From the NCBI GenBank assembly GCA_016189965.1, contig JACPRL010000182.1, forward strand, positions 1 through 14,701: DNA of 14,701 bases, read 5' to 3'. Numbering within the stretch: the first letter of the stretch is position 1; each line of letters starts with the position of its first letter. The translations under genes and the position numbers were made by a program. Positions 1 to 5,751 of the stretch are shown here, piece after piece. Origin of the DNA: Acidobacteriota bacterium (lineage in GTDB: Bacteria > Acidobacteriota > Terriglobia > Acidiferrales > 2-02-FULL-67-57). The notes under the pieces are model-generated. The model saw only the letters and a program-made list of their open reading frames with translations. It did no database searches and was not told the origin of the DNA.

Positions 1-62
1 CCGGTCACCTTGTCCGGCGCTTCCTTGCGCGGCAGCGGCTGTGCCATCACCCGGTTGGCCAT
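1..62 (-). CDS. Molybdopterin-binding xanthine dehydrogenase/CO dehydrogenase-type large subunit, N-terminus only
   Basis: The minus strand starts an open frame with ATG at 62-60 and runs off the left edge after about 20 codons. The visible residues include QPLPRKEAPDKVTG. This matches the pattern at the extreme N-terminus of the large catalytic subunit of xanthine dehydrogenase/aldehyde oxidase/CO dehydrogenase enzymes (a P-x-x-R-x-D/E-x-x-x-KVTG stretch before the first domain). Those subunits bind the molybdenum cofactor and hydroxylate purines, aldehydes or CO. A purine-rich AGGGGA lies upstream at a rather long spacing. An in-frame ATG at 47-45 is an alternative start. The gene is divergent from the S9 peptidase. 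The family call rests on one short motif recalled from memory, so it is moderate; the rest of the protein lies outside the window. Confidence 0.55.
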   Translation of the reverse strand, partial: MANRVMAQPLPRKEAPDKVT

Positions 63-90
63 ACGAAAGCTTGTCCCCTAGAGCCTCCAT

Positions 91-199
91 CCTTGAGGTT
101 TCCCGCGGGGACACCCGAAGGGGGTTTCCCCGCACCCCTTCCGCGGTTGCGCTGCGCGCAGCTTTTTTTCGGCACGGCTGAAGCCGTGCCCTTCCAATT
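91..199 (+). repeat. 109-bp dispersed repeat, copy A
   Basis: This block is the reverse complement of 9225-9333 with 104 of 109 positions identical by my count. It contains a perfect 9-bp-arm hairpin at 171-190 (ggcacggct, GA loop, agccgtgcc), preceded by a run of seven T. Short open frames cross it on both strands but have no ribosome binding site or recognisable protein, and the same frames occur in copy B. I regard it as a non-coding dispersed repeat. The hairpin is not a terminator, because the T-run lies on its 5' side. Confidence 0.85.
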
Positions 200-204
200 C
201 CGCC

Positions 205-220
205 ACTTTTTCAGCACGCT
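205..220 (-). repeat. 16-bp dispersed motif, copy 1
   Basis: The minus strand reads agcgtgctgaaaaagt. The identical 16-mer occurs on the plus strand at 4049-4064. Both copies lie in gene-free DNA beside hairpin repeats, so this is probably an edge fragment of a further dispersed repeat. It could be chance only if the repeat families were otherwise absent, which they are not. Confidence 0.5.
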
Positions 221-432
221 GCTAGCGGCTGGATTCGGACGAACCAGCGACGCGACCTCTCCGGGTCTCCCCGCCGTGAGTATAACACGATGAGAATCCA
301 CCCCTGCCGCGGCCCCTTGCCATAGTGGAGGCAGTTGCAGGCCGCCCGCAGGTAGCTCGGCCGCTTCGCGGCCTCGCAACCTGCGCTACCTTTCGAGAAG
401 GAGAGGCAGCGCGGCGGCCCCGCGCGATACTG

Positions 433-441
433 TGCGATAAT
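433..441 (+). promoter_or_regulatory. Extended -10 promoter element of the S9 peptidase gene
   Basis: TGC-GATAAT fits an extended -10 (TGn plus a hexamer matching TATAAT at 5 of 6). No good -35 is present at 16-18 bases upstream, which is acceptable for extended -10 promoters. Transcription would begin near 448, giving a leader of about 24 bases that contains the ribosome binding site. This supports the ATG at 472 over the in-frame start at 325, which would lie upstream of the transcript. Confidence 0.4.
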
Positions 442-458
442 GAGCCGCCCCATTTTCC

Positions 459-464
459 GGGAGG
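459..464 (+). promoter_or_regulatory. Ribosome binding site fixing the peptidase start at 472
   Basis: GGGAGG ends seven bases before the ATG at 472. The upstream in-frame start at 325 has no comparable site, and its extra 49 residues are low-complexity and would bury the signal peptide. Confidence 0.7.
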
Positions 465-471
465 CTTCTCA

Positions 472-2511
472 ATGAAACATCGGCGCATCGGTCTCTTGAG
501 TTTGTGCGTGGCGACGGCTCTTTTCTGCCTCGCGCAACCCGCGGCGGCCGGACGGCCGCTGACCTTCGACGATTTGATTTCCTTCGGGCGGGTGAGCGAC
601 CCGCAAGTCTCCCCCGACGGGCGCTGGGTGGCCTACGTGGTTGACCGTTACGAGAAGGCCACCAACGCGCGCCGCTCGAGCCTCTGGCTCGCTGCGCTGG
701 ATACGGGCGAGAACCGCCAGCTCACCCGCGGCGAGCAGCGCGACTTCCGGCCGCGCTGGTCGCCTGACAGCCAGACGCTTGCTTTCCTTTCCAACCGCAG
801 CGGCACTTGGCAAATCTGGACCATCCGCATAGATGGCGGCGAGGCGAGCCTGCTGCGGGCGCTGCCGGTGGACGTCACCGACGTGCTGTGGTCGCGCGAC
901 GGCCGCTGGCTCGCTTTCACCGCCGACGTCTATCCCGATTGCCCCGACCTGGAATGCACCAAGAAACGCGATGAGGAGAAAGAAAAGAGCAAAGTCAAAG
1001 CGCAGCTCTATGACCGGCTGATGGTGCGCCACTGGAACGTATGGAACGACGGCAAGCGCAGCCACGTTTTCGTCCTGCCGGCCGACGGAAAGGGCGAGCC
1101 GCGCGACCTGACACCGGGCGACGCGAGCGTCCCGCCCTTCCTCGGCGGCGCGCACGAGTTCGATGTCTCCCCCGACGGCCGGGAGCTGGCCTTTGCCCGC
1201 AACGTGGACAAGAACGAAGCGCTGAGCACCAACAGCGACGTGTGGAATGTTCCGACCGACGGCGGTGAGGCGAAGCGCATCACCACCAGCCCCGCCTGGG
1301 ACGGCTCGCCGCGCTACTCGCCCGACGGCCGCTGGATTGCTTACCGTGCTATGGCCCGGGCGGGCTTCGAGGCCGACCGCACGCGGCTGGTGCTCTACGA
1401 GCGCGCCACCGGGCAGATGCGGGAGCTGACACCCGCGTTTGACAACAGCGTGGGCGATTTCATCTGGGCGCCGGACAGCTCGCGCATTTATTTCGCCGCC
1501 GACGTCGAAGGCTTCACTGCCATCTATCAGGTCACGGTGCCCGACGGCGCGTTGAACGCGGTGGTCAAAAAAGGCACCAACACCGCGCCGGCGATTACGC
1601 ACGACGGCAAGACGCTCGTCTTCCTCCGCCAGCGGATGAACCAGCCCGCCGAAGTCTTCCGCGCCTCGGTCGAAACCGGCGAAGCACGGCAGCTCTCGCG
1701 CGTCAACGACGCGCGGCTGGCCGAGTTGGAGATGAGCCCGGGCGAGTCGTTCAGCGTGCGGGGCGCCAAGGGCGCGGAGGTGCAGAGCTGGCTGCTGAAG
1801 CCGCCCGGTTTCGACGCGGCCAAGAAGTATCCCGTGGTGGTGCTGATCCACGGCGGGCCGCAGGGGACGTGGGGCGACGAGTTCCACTACCGCTGGAACG
1901 CGCAGATGTTCGCTGCGCCGGGCTATGTGGTGGTGATGCCGAACCCGCGCGGCAGCCCCGGCTGGGGCCAGAAGTTTGTGGATGAAATCAGCGGCGACTG
2001 GGGCGGCAAGGTCTACGCGGACATCATGAAGGTGGTGGACTACGTCGAGACGCTGCCGTTCGTTGATCGCGCGCGCCTCTGCGCCGGCGGCGGGAGCTAC
2101 GGCGGTTACATGGCCAACTGGATTCTCGGCCACACGGCGCGCTTCCGCTGCCTCTTCTCCCACGCCGGCGTCTATAACCTCACGAGCGAATACGGTGCGA
2201 CGGAGGAGCTGTGGTTTCCGGAGTGGGAGTTCCGCGGCACGCCGTGGACGAACAGGAAGCTCTACGAGCGGTGGTCGCCGGATATGTTCGTGCGCAATTT
2301 TCGCACTCCGACGCTGGTCATTCATGGGCAGCTCGACTACCGCGTGCCGGTCGAGCAGGGCCTGGAGCTTTTTACCGCCCTGCAGCGCCAGGGCGTGCCC
2401 TCGAAGCTGCTGTATTTCCCCGATGAGGCCCACTGGATTCTCAAGCCGCAGAACTCTGAGCTCTGGTACAAGACGGTGCACGCCTGGCTGGCGGAGCATT
2501 TGAAGCCGTGA
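472..2511 (+). CDS. Secreted S9-family serine peptidase (DPP IV/acylaminoacyl-peptidase type)
   Basis: This 679-residue protein should hydrolyse short peptides in the periplasm or outside the cell. A signal peptide covers residues 1-26 (basic MKHRR, hydrophobic core, AAA before Gly27). Residues ~30-430 form a beta-propeller with about seven PD40/TolB-like blades, seen as repeats such as SPDGRWVAY, SPDSQTLAF, SRDGRWLAF, SPDGRELAF, SPDGRWIAY, APDSSRIYF and THDGKTLVF. Residues ~450-679 are the alpha/beta-hydrolase domain: HGGPQG from His460 (oxyanion region), GGGSYGGY with nucleophile Ser542, Asp622 in GQLDYRVP, and His654 in DEAHW. The triad order and spacing are those of MEROPS family S9, and the length is normal for it. 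It appears intact and monocistronic. Its last 12 codons are echoed at 2597-2639. Subfamily (S9C versus S9B) and substrate cannot be fixed from sequence alone. Confidence 0.95.
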   Translation: MKHRRIGLLSLCVATALFCLAQPAAAGRPLTFDDLISFGRVSDPQVSPDGRWVAYVVDRYEKATNARRSSLWLAALDTGENRQLTRGEQRDFRPRWSPDSQTLAFLSNRSGTWQIWTIRIDGGEASLLRALPVDVTDVLWSRDGRWLAFTADVYPDCPDLECTKKRDEEKEKSKVKAQLYDRLMVRHWNVWNDGKRSHVFVLPADGKGEPRDLTPGDASVPPFLGGAHEFDVSPDGRELAFARNVDKNEALSTNSDVWNVPTDGGEAKRITTSPAWDGSPRYSPDGRWIAYRAMARAGFEADRTRLVLYERATGQMRELTPAFDNSVGDFIWAPDSSRIYFAADVEGFTAIYQVTVPDGALNAVVKKGTNTAPAITHDGKTLVFLRQRMNQPAEVFRASVETGEARQLSRVNDARLAELEMSPGESFSVRGAKGAEVQSWLLKPPGFDAAKKYPVVVLIHGGPQGTWGDEFHYRWNAQMFAAPGYVVVMPNPRGSPGWGQKFVDEISGDWGGKVYADIMKVVDYVETLPFVDRARLCAGGGSYGGYMANWILGHTARFRCLFSHAGVYNLTSEYGATEELWFPEWEFRGTPWTNRKLYERWSPDMFVRNFRTPTLVIHGQLDYRVPVEQGLELFTALQRQGVPSKLLYFPDEAHWILKPQNSELWYKTVHAWLAEHLKP

Positions 2512-2524
2512 CTCGCGTGAGACT

Positions 2525-2540
2525 CCCACTTGCCAGTGGG
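2525..2540 (+). repeat. Small hairpin after the peptidase gene
   Basis: The sequence cccact-tgcc-agtggg forms a 6-bp stem 13 bases after the stop codon. It is followed by caaaaac rather than a T-run, so it is a weak candidate terminator at best. It could equally be another small intergenic palindrome. Confidence 0.35.
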
Positions 2541-2546
2541 CAAAAA

Positions 2547-2588
2547 CAGATTCCTCGCCGCCAGGGCGGGCAAGGGCTCGGAATGACA
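2547..2588 (+). repeat. Right half of the CATTCCGA-bounded hairpin repeat
   Basis: This 42-base block matches 4129-4170 at 36 of 42 positions by my count, from cagattcctc through tcggaatg. At 4073-4170 the same sequence is the right arm of a complete hairpin element; here the left arm is missing. It sits exactly between the true end of the S9 peptidase and the duplicated peptidase tail, so it marks the deletion or insertion junction. Confidence 0.75.
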
Positions 2589-2596
2589 AGCGTCGG

Positions 2597-2639
2597 ACGG
2601 TGCACGCCTGGCTGGCGGACTACCTGAAGCCGTGACTCG
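2597..2639 (+). pseudogene. C-terminal remnant of a second, lost S9 peptidase gene
   Basis: The 43 bases match the end of the intact peptidase (2473-2515) at 39 of 43 positions, including the stop codon and the bases after it. The encoded ends are TVHAWLAEHLKP-stop in the intact gene and TVHAWLADYLKP-stop here. All differences are synonymous or conservative (E/D, H/Y, L/L). That pattern suggests divergence under protein selection, i.e. the tail of a former tandem paralogue, rather than a fresh slippage duplication. Nothing of the rest of that gene remains. Confidence 0.65.
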
Positions 2640-2691
2640 TGTTCCGTGGCTCGCGACGCGTGAAAAGCGGCTATCTCAAATAAGATTCACG

Positions 2692-3204
2692 ATGCGAAAC
2701 AATCCAAGGTTGGCAAATCGCTGGCGGGCAAGCAGAGTACTCAGGTGTCTGCGAAGCAAGCGAATTGGCGATCTAGCAAACTTCCTTGAAGAAAGACACC
2801 GAGAACGGTTTTTCGAGCCCATCAAGTATCTGCGCCATGCGTCCCCGGGTAGGCAAGGCTTCGGATTTGCAGTAATGGCACTGGGCTCATTGCTCGTCGA
2901 AACCATCCAGTCTTTACCGAGACGGCCTACCCAGTACGTATCGCGGCGACCTGGAGCGTTTATCGCAGCACAAGCCAGCAAAACGATATCAAGTGCCGCG
3001 AAGTGAATGGCCAAGAAGTGGAGGCTCCGTGTTCGAAGAATTCTTCCGGCACGATCCCGATCTATTTCCGGGCATTACTGGTAAGGAATTCTACAGAAGT
3101 ATTAGGAGCGGCTTGCTCCATCAAGCTCAAACCAAGAACGGCTGGGAAATCAAAGCGAACCAGCGAAAGGTGTGGAATCGAAAGGAGAGGATAATTGACA
3201 GAGA
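2692..3204 (+). pseudogene. Frameshifted, 3'-truncated gene of unknown function, lower GC than its neighbours
   Basis: Frame 1 from the ATG at 2692 encodes a plausible soluble segment (ANFLEERHRERFFEPIKYL, then GFGFAVMALGSLLVETIQSL) and then becomes implausible, ending at 3006. From about 2910, frame 2 continues with YRDGLPSTYRGDLERLSQ, FEEFFRHDPDLFP, KEFYRSIRSGLLHQAQTKNG and WEIKANQ. I recall a family of uncharacterised proteins with this order: an F-EPI segment, GFGFAVMAL-LLVETIQ, then FY-S-RSGLLHQA. The two halves join if one base is removed, or two added, near cagtctttaccg (2904-2915). The C-terminus is replaced at about 3205 by DUF488-like sequence. Visibly more A/T-rich DNA than the flanking genes suggests acquisition from elsewhere. 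It could be a sequencing error at the T-run, but the lost 3' end argues for a real pseudogene. Function unknown. Confidence 0.6.
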
Positions 3205-3206
3205 TC

Positions 3207-3309
3207 TTTTTTGCGCATGTGGTCGGCGTAGTGGCGGAAGCCCGGGCTGCGCAGCGCCGTGTGGGGCGTCCCGAGGCCGCGGCACGACCGGCCCTTCTTG
3301 CGGTAGCTG
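3207..3309 (-). pseudogene. Inverted central fragment of a DUF488-type gene
   Basis: Read on the minus strand this piece gives YRKKGRSC, then RGLGTPHTALRSPGFRHYAD, then HM. This fits the middle of DUF488 proteins (a G-x-x-TP-x-x-x-LRSPGFR-x-YADHM stretch). The next part of the same family (FRQGIEKLLKLAAKKR and onward) begins at 3310 on the opposite strand. The start codon, N-terminus and any contiguous C-terminus are missing on this strand, so it cannot be expressed as a functional protein. DUF488 proteins are small and of unclear biochemical function. The assignment is from remembered family motifs. Confidence 0.6.
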
Positions 3310-3579
3310 GAGACCGCAGCGTTCCGCCAGGGCATCGAGAAGCTGCTGAAGCTGGCGGCGAAAAAGCGCGTGGCCTATATGTGCGCCGAGCGGCTGTGGT
3401 GGCGCTGCCACCGCTCGCTGATTTCCGACTACCTGAGCGCCGTCTGCCAGGCCGAGGTGATTCACATCCTCGACGAAAAGAAGACCGAGCCGCACCGGCT
3501 CCACCGCGCCGCCCGGCTGGCCCCGAAGCTTCGGGGCCGGCTCGTCTACGACGTCGGCGAATCCACCCCGCTGTTCTAG
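3310..3579 (+). pseudogene. C-terminal part of a DUF488-type gene
   Basis: The plus frame after a TAG at 3304 reads ETAAFRQGIEKLL, KLAAKKRVAYMCAERLWWRC, HRSLISDYL, EVIHILDEKK and ends ...YDVGESTPLF-stop. The MCAE-x-x-WWRCHR-x-x-I-x-D-x-L signature with conserved Cys and His is the hallmark of DUF488. About half of a normal ~150-180-residue protein is present. A GTG at 3370 is the only candidate start and has no ribosome binding site. Its missing middle lies just upstream in reverse orientation (3207-3309). GC is back to the level of the neighbouring genes. A remnant, probably not translated. Confidence 0.7.
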
Positions 3580-4048
3580 CCACAAAGACACGAAGGCACG
3601 AAGAAAGCGATTTCAGAACCCACTTCTGACCCTTGCGTTCAGACCACGGGCTTCTGCCCGTGGCTCCCAGCGGCGGAAGCCGCTGGGCTGAACGAGATGG
3701 GAAAGGCCCAGCGGTGGAACCCTGAAGGGTTCCGCTACATCGCCTTTGCCGCCGTAGCGGAAGGCTTCAGCCTTCCACTCAGACTTGAGAGTCAATCGGT
3801 GGGACAGACATTCCTGTCTGTCTTGGCGCCGCCGGCGCCAGTGGTCTGGTGTGGGAGAGCGGCTGGCGCCGCTCGACAGGCAAGAATACCTGTTCTACTA
3901 ACAAGAAAGACCGTGGCCCAAATGGCTCCAGGAAGGCCGCGCGTCGGTTCGCGGCTATCCCGCTATGCCCCCGGATGCGTTCTGCGTCGGAAGATGCGTC
4001 GCGACGCATGGAACGGGCATTCCAGAGAGCGGCCCCGAGGGGGTTAGG

Positions 4049-4064
4049 AGCGTGCTGAAAAAGT
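4049..4064 (+). repeat. 16-bp dispersed motif, copy 2
   Basis: agcgtgctgaaaaagt is identical to the reverse complement of 205-220. It lies just before the long hairpin element at 4073. Confidence 0.5.
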
Positions 4065-4072
4065 CGAGCTCC

Positions 4073-4170
4073 GTCATTCCGAGCGCCCCGAGGAATCTGC
4101 TTGTGGGGCGCAACGGGAAGAAGCAAAGCAGATTCCTCACCGCCAAGGCAGTCAAGGGTTCGGAATGGCA
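4073..4170. repeat. Full-length hairpin repeat bounded by CATTCCGA/TCGGAATG
   Basis: The outer arms are cattccga (4075-4082) and tcggaatg (4160-4167). The inner arms gaggaatctgctt (4090-4102) and aagcagattcctc (4126-4138) are perfectly complementary over 13 bases. The element folds into a long imperfect stem and resembles a non-autonomous mobile repeat or REP-like unit. Its right half recurs at 2547-2588. Confidence 0.75.
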
Positions 4171-4242
4171 GGCGCTCTAGGGGGTCTCTAGGGAGGCGCC
4201 CGCTACCCTCCTACCAGCCGGAGGGCGATCGTGGTTGGGAGG

Positions 4243-4266
4243 GTCGGTGTCACGCGTGACACCGAC
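4243..4266. repeat. Perfect 24-bp palindrome
   Basis: The centre is ggtgtcacgcgtgacacc (4246-4263), extended by three more paired bases on each side. It is too far from any gene start to be an obvious operator. It is probably another dispersed palindrome, but a protein-binding site is not excluded. Confidence 0.7.
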
Positions 4267-4399
4267 ATCCCAGAAACCGGCCCGGAGGAGAATATTGTCG
4301 CTCGGGTTACCTCAGGGGCTAAAGCCCGGGGTTTTCTTGTCCGCTGTTCGGCACGACTGAAGTCGTGCCCTTCCGAAGGCGCTGGGCACGGATCGCCGT

Positions 4400-5740
4400 C
4401 TACACGGCGTCGGAGAGGGAGGAGAAGTGGAACTCGCGGACCTTGACGGCCGGGAGCACGTAGTTGCCCACCGGCACGGCTGGCGTCATCGCTTCAATGC
4501 TGTTCAGTAGCTTCACCACGCTCTCGTTGAAGCGGAAATTCATCGCCGGGTGCACCACCTTGCCCTTCTCGATGTAGAACAGGCCGTCGCGCGTCAGACC
4601 GGTGAGTTGCAGGGTCTGCGGCTGGAGGAAGCGGATGTACCAGAAGCGCGTAACCAGCAGGCCCCGCTCCGTGGAGGCGATCAAGTCGTCGAGCTTTGCG
4701 GTGCCGCCGGCCATCAGCCAGTTCGAGGGGAAGGGCACGGGCTTCCGTTCGCTCTTTTTCGCCCAAAAGCGGTTATAGACCAGGTTCTTCACCACACCGT
4801 TTTCCACCCACACCATCTTTTCGGTCGGCAGCCAGTCGCCGCCCCCGCCGAAGAAGAAGCCGCCGCTGCTCCAGGGCAGCCCGGGGACGCGCGGGTCGAA
4901 GGGGTCGCTCGCCAGGGTGACGTTTTCGCCGAAGACTTTTTCGCCCAGCAGGTTCCCGCCGCCGCGCTTGGAGAGGAAGCTGCGGCCTTCGTCGGCCGCC
5001 CGCGCGCCCATACTGAAGGACATAAAGAGCAGCATTTCAGCCAGCGCCGCCGGTTCGAGGATGACGGTGTAGTTGCCGGGCTCGAGGCGCCGGGGTTCGC
5101 GCGATTCGACCGCCTTGCGGATGGCGGTGTCGCCCACCGCGGCGGCCTGAATGGCGGAGAGCCGCGGCGATTCCTGCTCCGCCCAGCCGGAGCCGGTGCC
5201 GTCCGGCGTGCGCGCCGTCACGCTGTAGGAGGCCCAGGTGGAGCGGTGGTAGCCGAAGAGCCCGCGGCGGTTGGCGATGGCCTGCGCGCGCGCCGTGGCG
5301 TCGTAGTAGCCGTAGGCGTTGACCTTCTTCTGTTCCGCTGCGGCGATGACGGTCTTCACCGCCGGCTGCAACTCGGCCGAGCGCGCCCGCGCCGTCTCCT
5401 CGTGAAAGCCCTTGATCTCGGGGTAGGCTTGCGGGCCGAGCGGCTCGACGTATTCCGGGTTGGCCGGGGAGAGCTCGGCAATGGCTTCGGCCTGGCACAC
5501 GGCGGCGGCGAGCGCCTCGTCGTTCAACTCGTTGACACTCACCTGCCCCCGTTTCGTCTCCTTCGTCACCTCGATGCTGACGCTCAAGTCGCTGGTAAAG
5601 CCGGCGGTGGTGATGCTGTTGTTGGCGTAGCGGCTGTTGCAATTCTGGGAGGAGCGGATGCTTACTTCCACCTCATCGGCTTTGGCCAGGCCGAGGATTT
5701 TCTCCGCCAGGGCTTTCGATTCCTCGCGCGTCAGTAGCAT
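4400..5740 (-). CDS. tldE: TldE/PmbA-type partner subunit of the TldD zinc peptidase
   Basis: At 446 residues this matches the usual length of PmbA/TldE (about 450). The N-terminal half (residues ~1-220) has the mixed alpha/beta start of the U62 family, and the C-terminal half has the typical YTVILEPAALAEML and GLLVTRFWY segments. There is no HExxxH motif, as expected for the non-catalytic member of the TldD/TldE heterodimer. In E. coli that dimer degrades unfolded peptides and matures microcin B17. No signal peptide or membrane segment is visible, so it is predicted cytoplasmic. The ATG at 5740-5738 lies nine bases after the tldD stop, with AAGGAG embedded in the preceding stop region, so the genes are co-transcribed and probably translationally coupled. 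Alternative: a general TldD/PmbA-family paralogue with a different partner. Confidence 0.9.
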   Translation of the reverse strand: MLLTREESKALAEKILGLAKADEVEVSIRSSQNCNSRYANNSITTAGFTSDLSVSIEVTKETKRGQVSVNELNDEALAAAVCQAEAIAELSPANPEYVEPLGPQAYPEIKGFHEETARARSAELQPAVKTVIAAAEQKKVNAYGYYDATARAQAIANRRGLFGYHRSTWASYSVTARTPDGTGSGWAEQESPRLSAIQAAAVGDTAIRKAVESREPRRLEPGNYTVILEPAALAEMLLFMSFSMGARAADEGRSFLSKRGGGNLLGEKVFGENVTLASDPFDPRVPGLPWSSGGFFFGGGGDWLPTEKMVWVENGVVKNLVYNRFWAKKSERKPVPFPSNWLMAGGTAKLDDLIASTERGLLVTRFWYIRFLQPQTLQLTGLTRDGLFYIEKGKVVHPAMNFRFNESVVKLLNSIEAMTPAVPVGNYVLPAVKVREFHFSSLSDAV

Positions 5741-5745
5741 GGTGA

Positions 5746-5751
5746 CTCCTT
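5746..5751 (-). promoter_or_regulatory. tldE ribosome binding site overlapping the tldD stop codon
   Basis: On the minus strand the sequence reads GAA-TAAGGAGTCACC-ATG. The TAA of tldD (5752-5750) shares bases with the AAGGAG that directs tldE initiation five bases further on. A terminating ribosome would sit directly on the tldE site, which favours fixed stoichiometry of the two subunits. Confidence 0.75.

Larger units (their letters stand above)
3580..4399. other. 820-bp gene-free region filled with palindromes and dispersed repeats
   Basis: I see no credible gene here. Palindromes read directly from the sequence are 3644-3663 (ccacgggc/TTCT/gcccgtgg), 3666-3687 (cccagcggc/GGAA/gccgctggg), 3716-3733 (ggaaccct/GA/agggttcc), 3759-3776 (ggaaggct/TC/agccttcc), 3803-3822 (gacagac/attcct/gtctgtc), 3824-3840 (tggcgcc/gcc/ggcgcca), 3994-4009 (perfect 16-bp palindrome), 4073-4170 (long imperfect hairpin), 4243-4266 (perfect 24-bp palindrome) and 4350-4369 (ggcacgact/GA/agtcgtgcc). 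None is followed by a T-run in the sense of a neighbouring gene. The region separates the DUF488 scar from the convergent end of tldE. Confidence 0.8.

Noticed and set aside
93..293. Small open frames over the 109-bp repeat (and the equivalent at 9227-9632)
   Set aside because: They follow the dispersed repeat in both copies and have no ribosome binding site; spurious frames of repeat DNA.
325..471. Upstream start for the S9 peptidase at 325
   Set aside because: It would add 49 low-complexity residues in front of a good signal peptide. The ATG at 472 has GGGAGG and a -10 element placed just upstream.
469..2589. Long minus-strand open frame opposite the S9 peptidase
   Set aside because: It is a shadow of high-GC coding DNA: Arg/His/Val-rich translation, no domain, no ribosome binding site. 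The plus strand has a complete catalytic triad and signal peptide.
3127..3629. Open frames across the DUF488 scar, such as minus 3127-3591 and plus 3195-3629
   Set aside because: Their translations mix shadow frames. Only minus 3207-3309 and plus 3310-3579 carry family-like motifs, and neither is a full gene.
3640..4370. CRISPR-like or tandem repeat array
   Set aside because: The palindromes differ from each other in sequence and spacing. There is no constant repeat with regular spacers and no cas gene.
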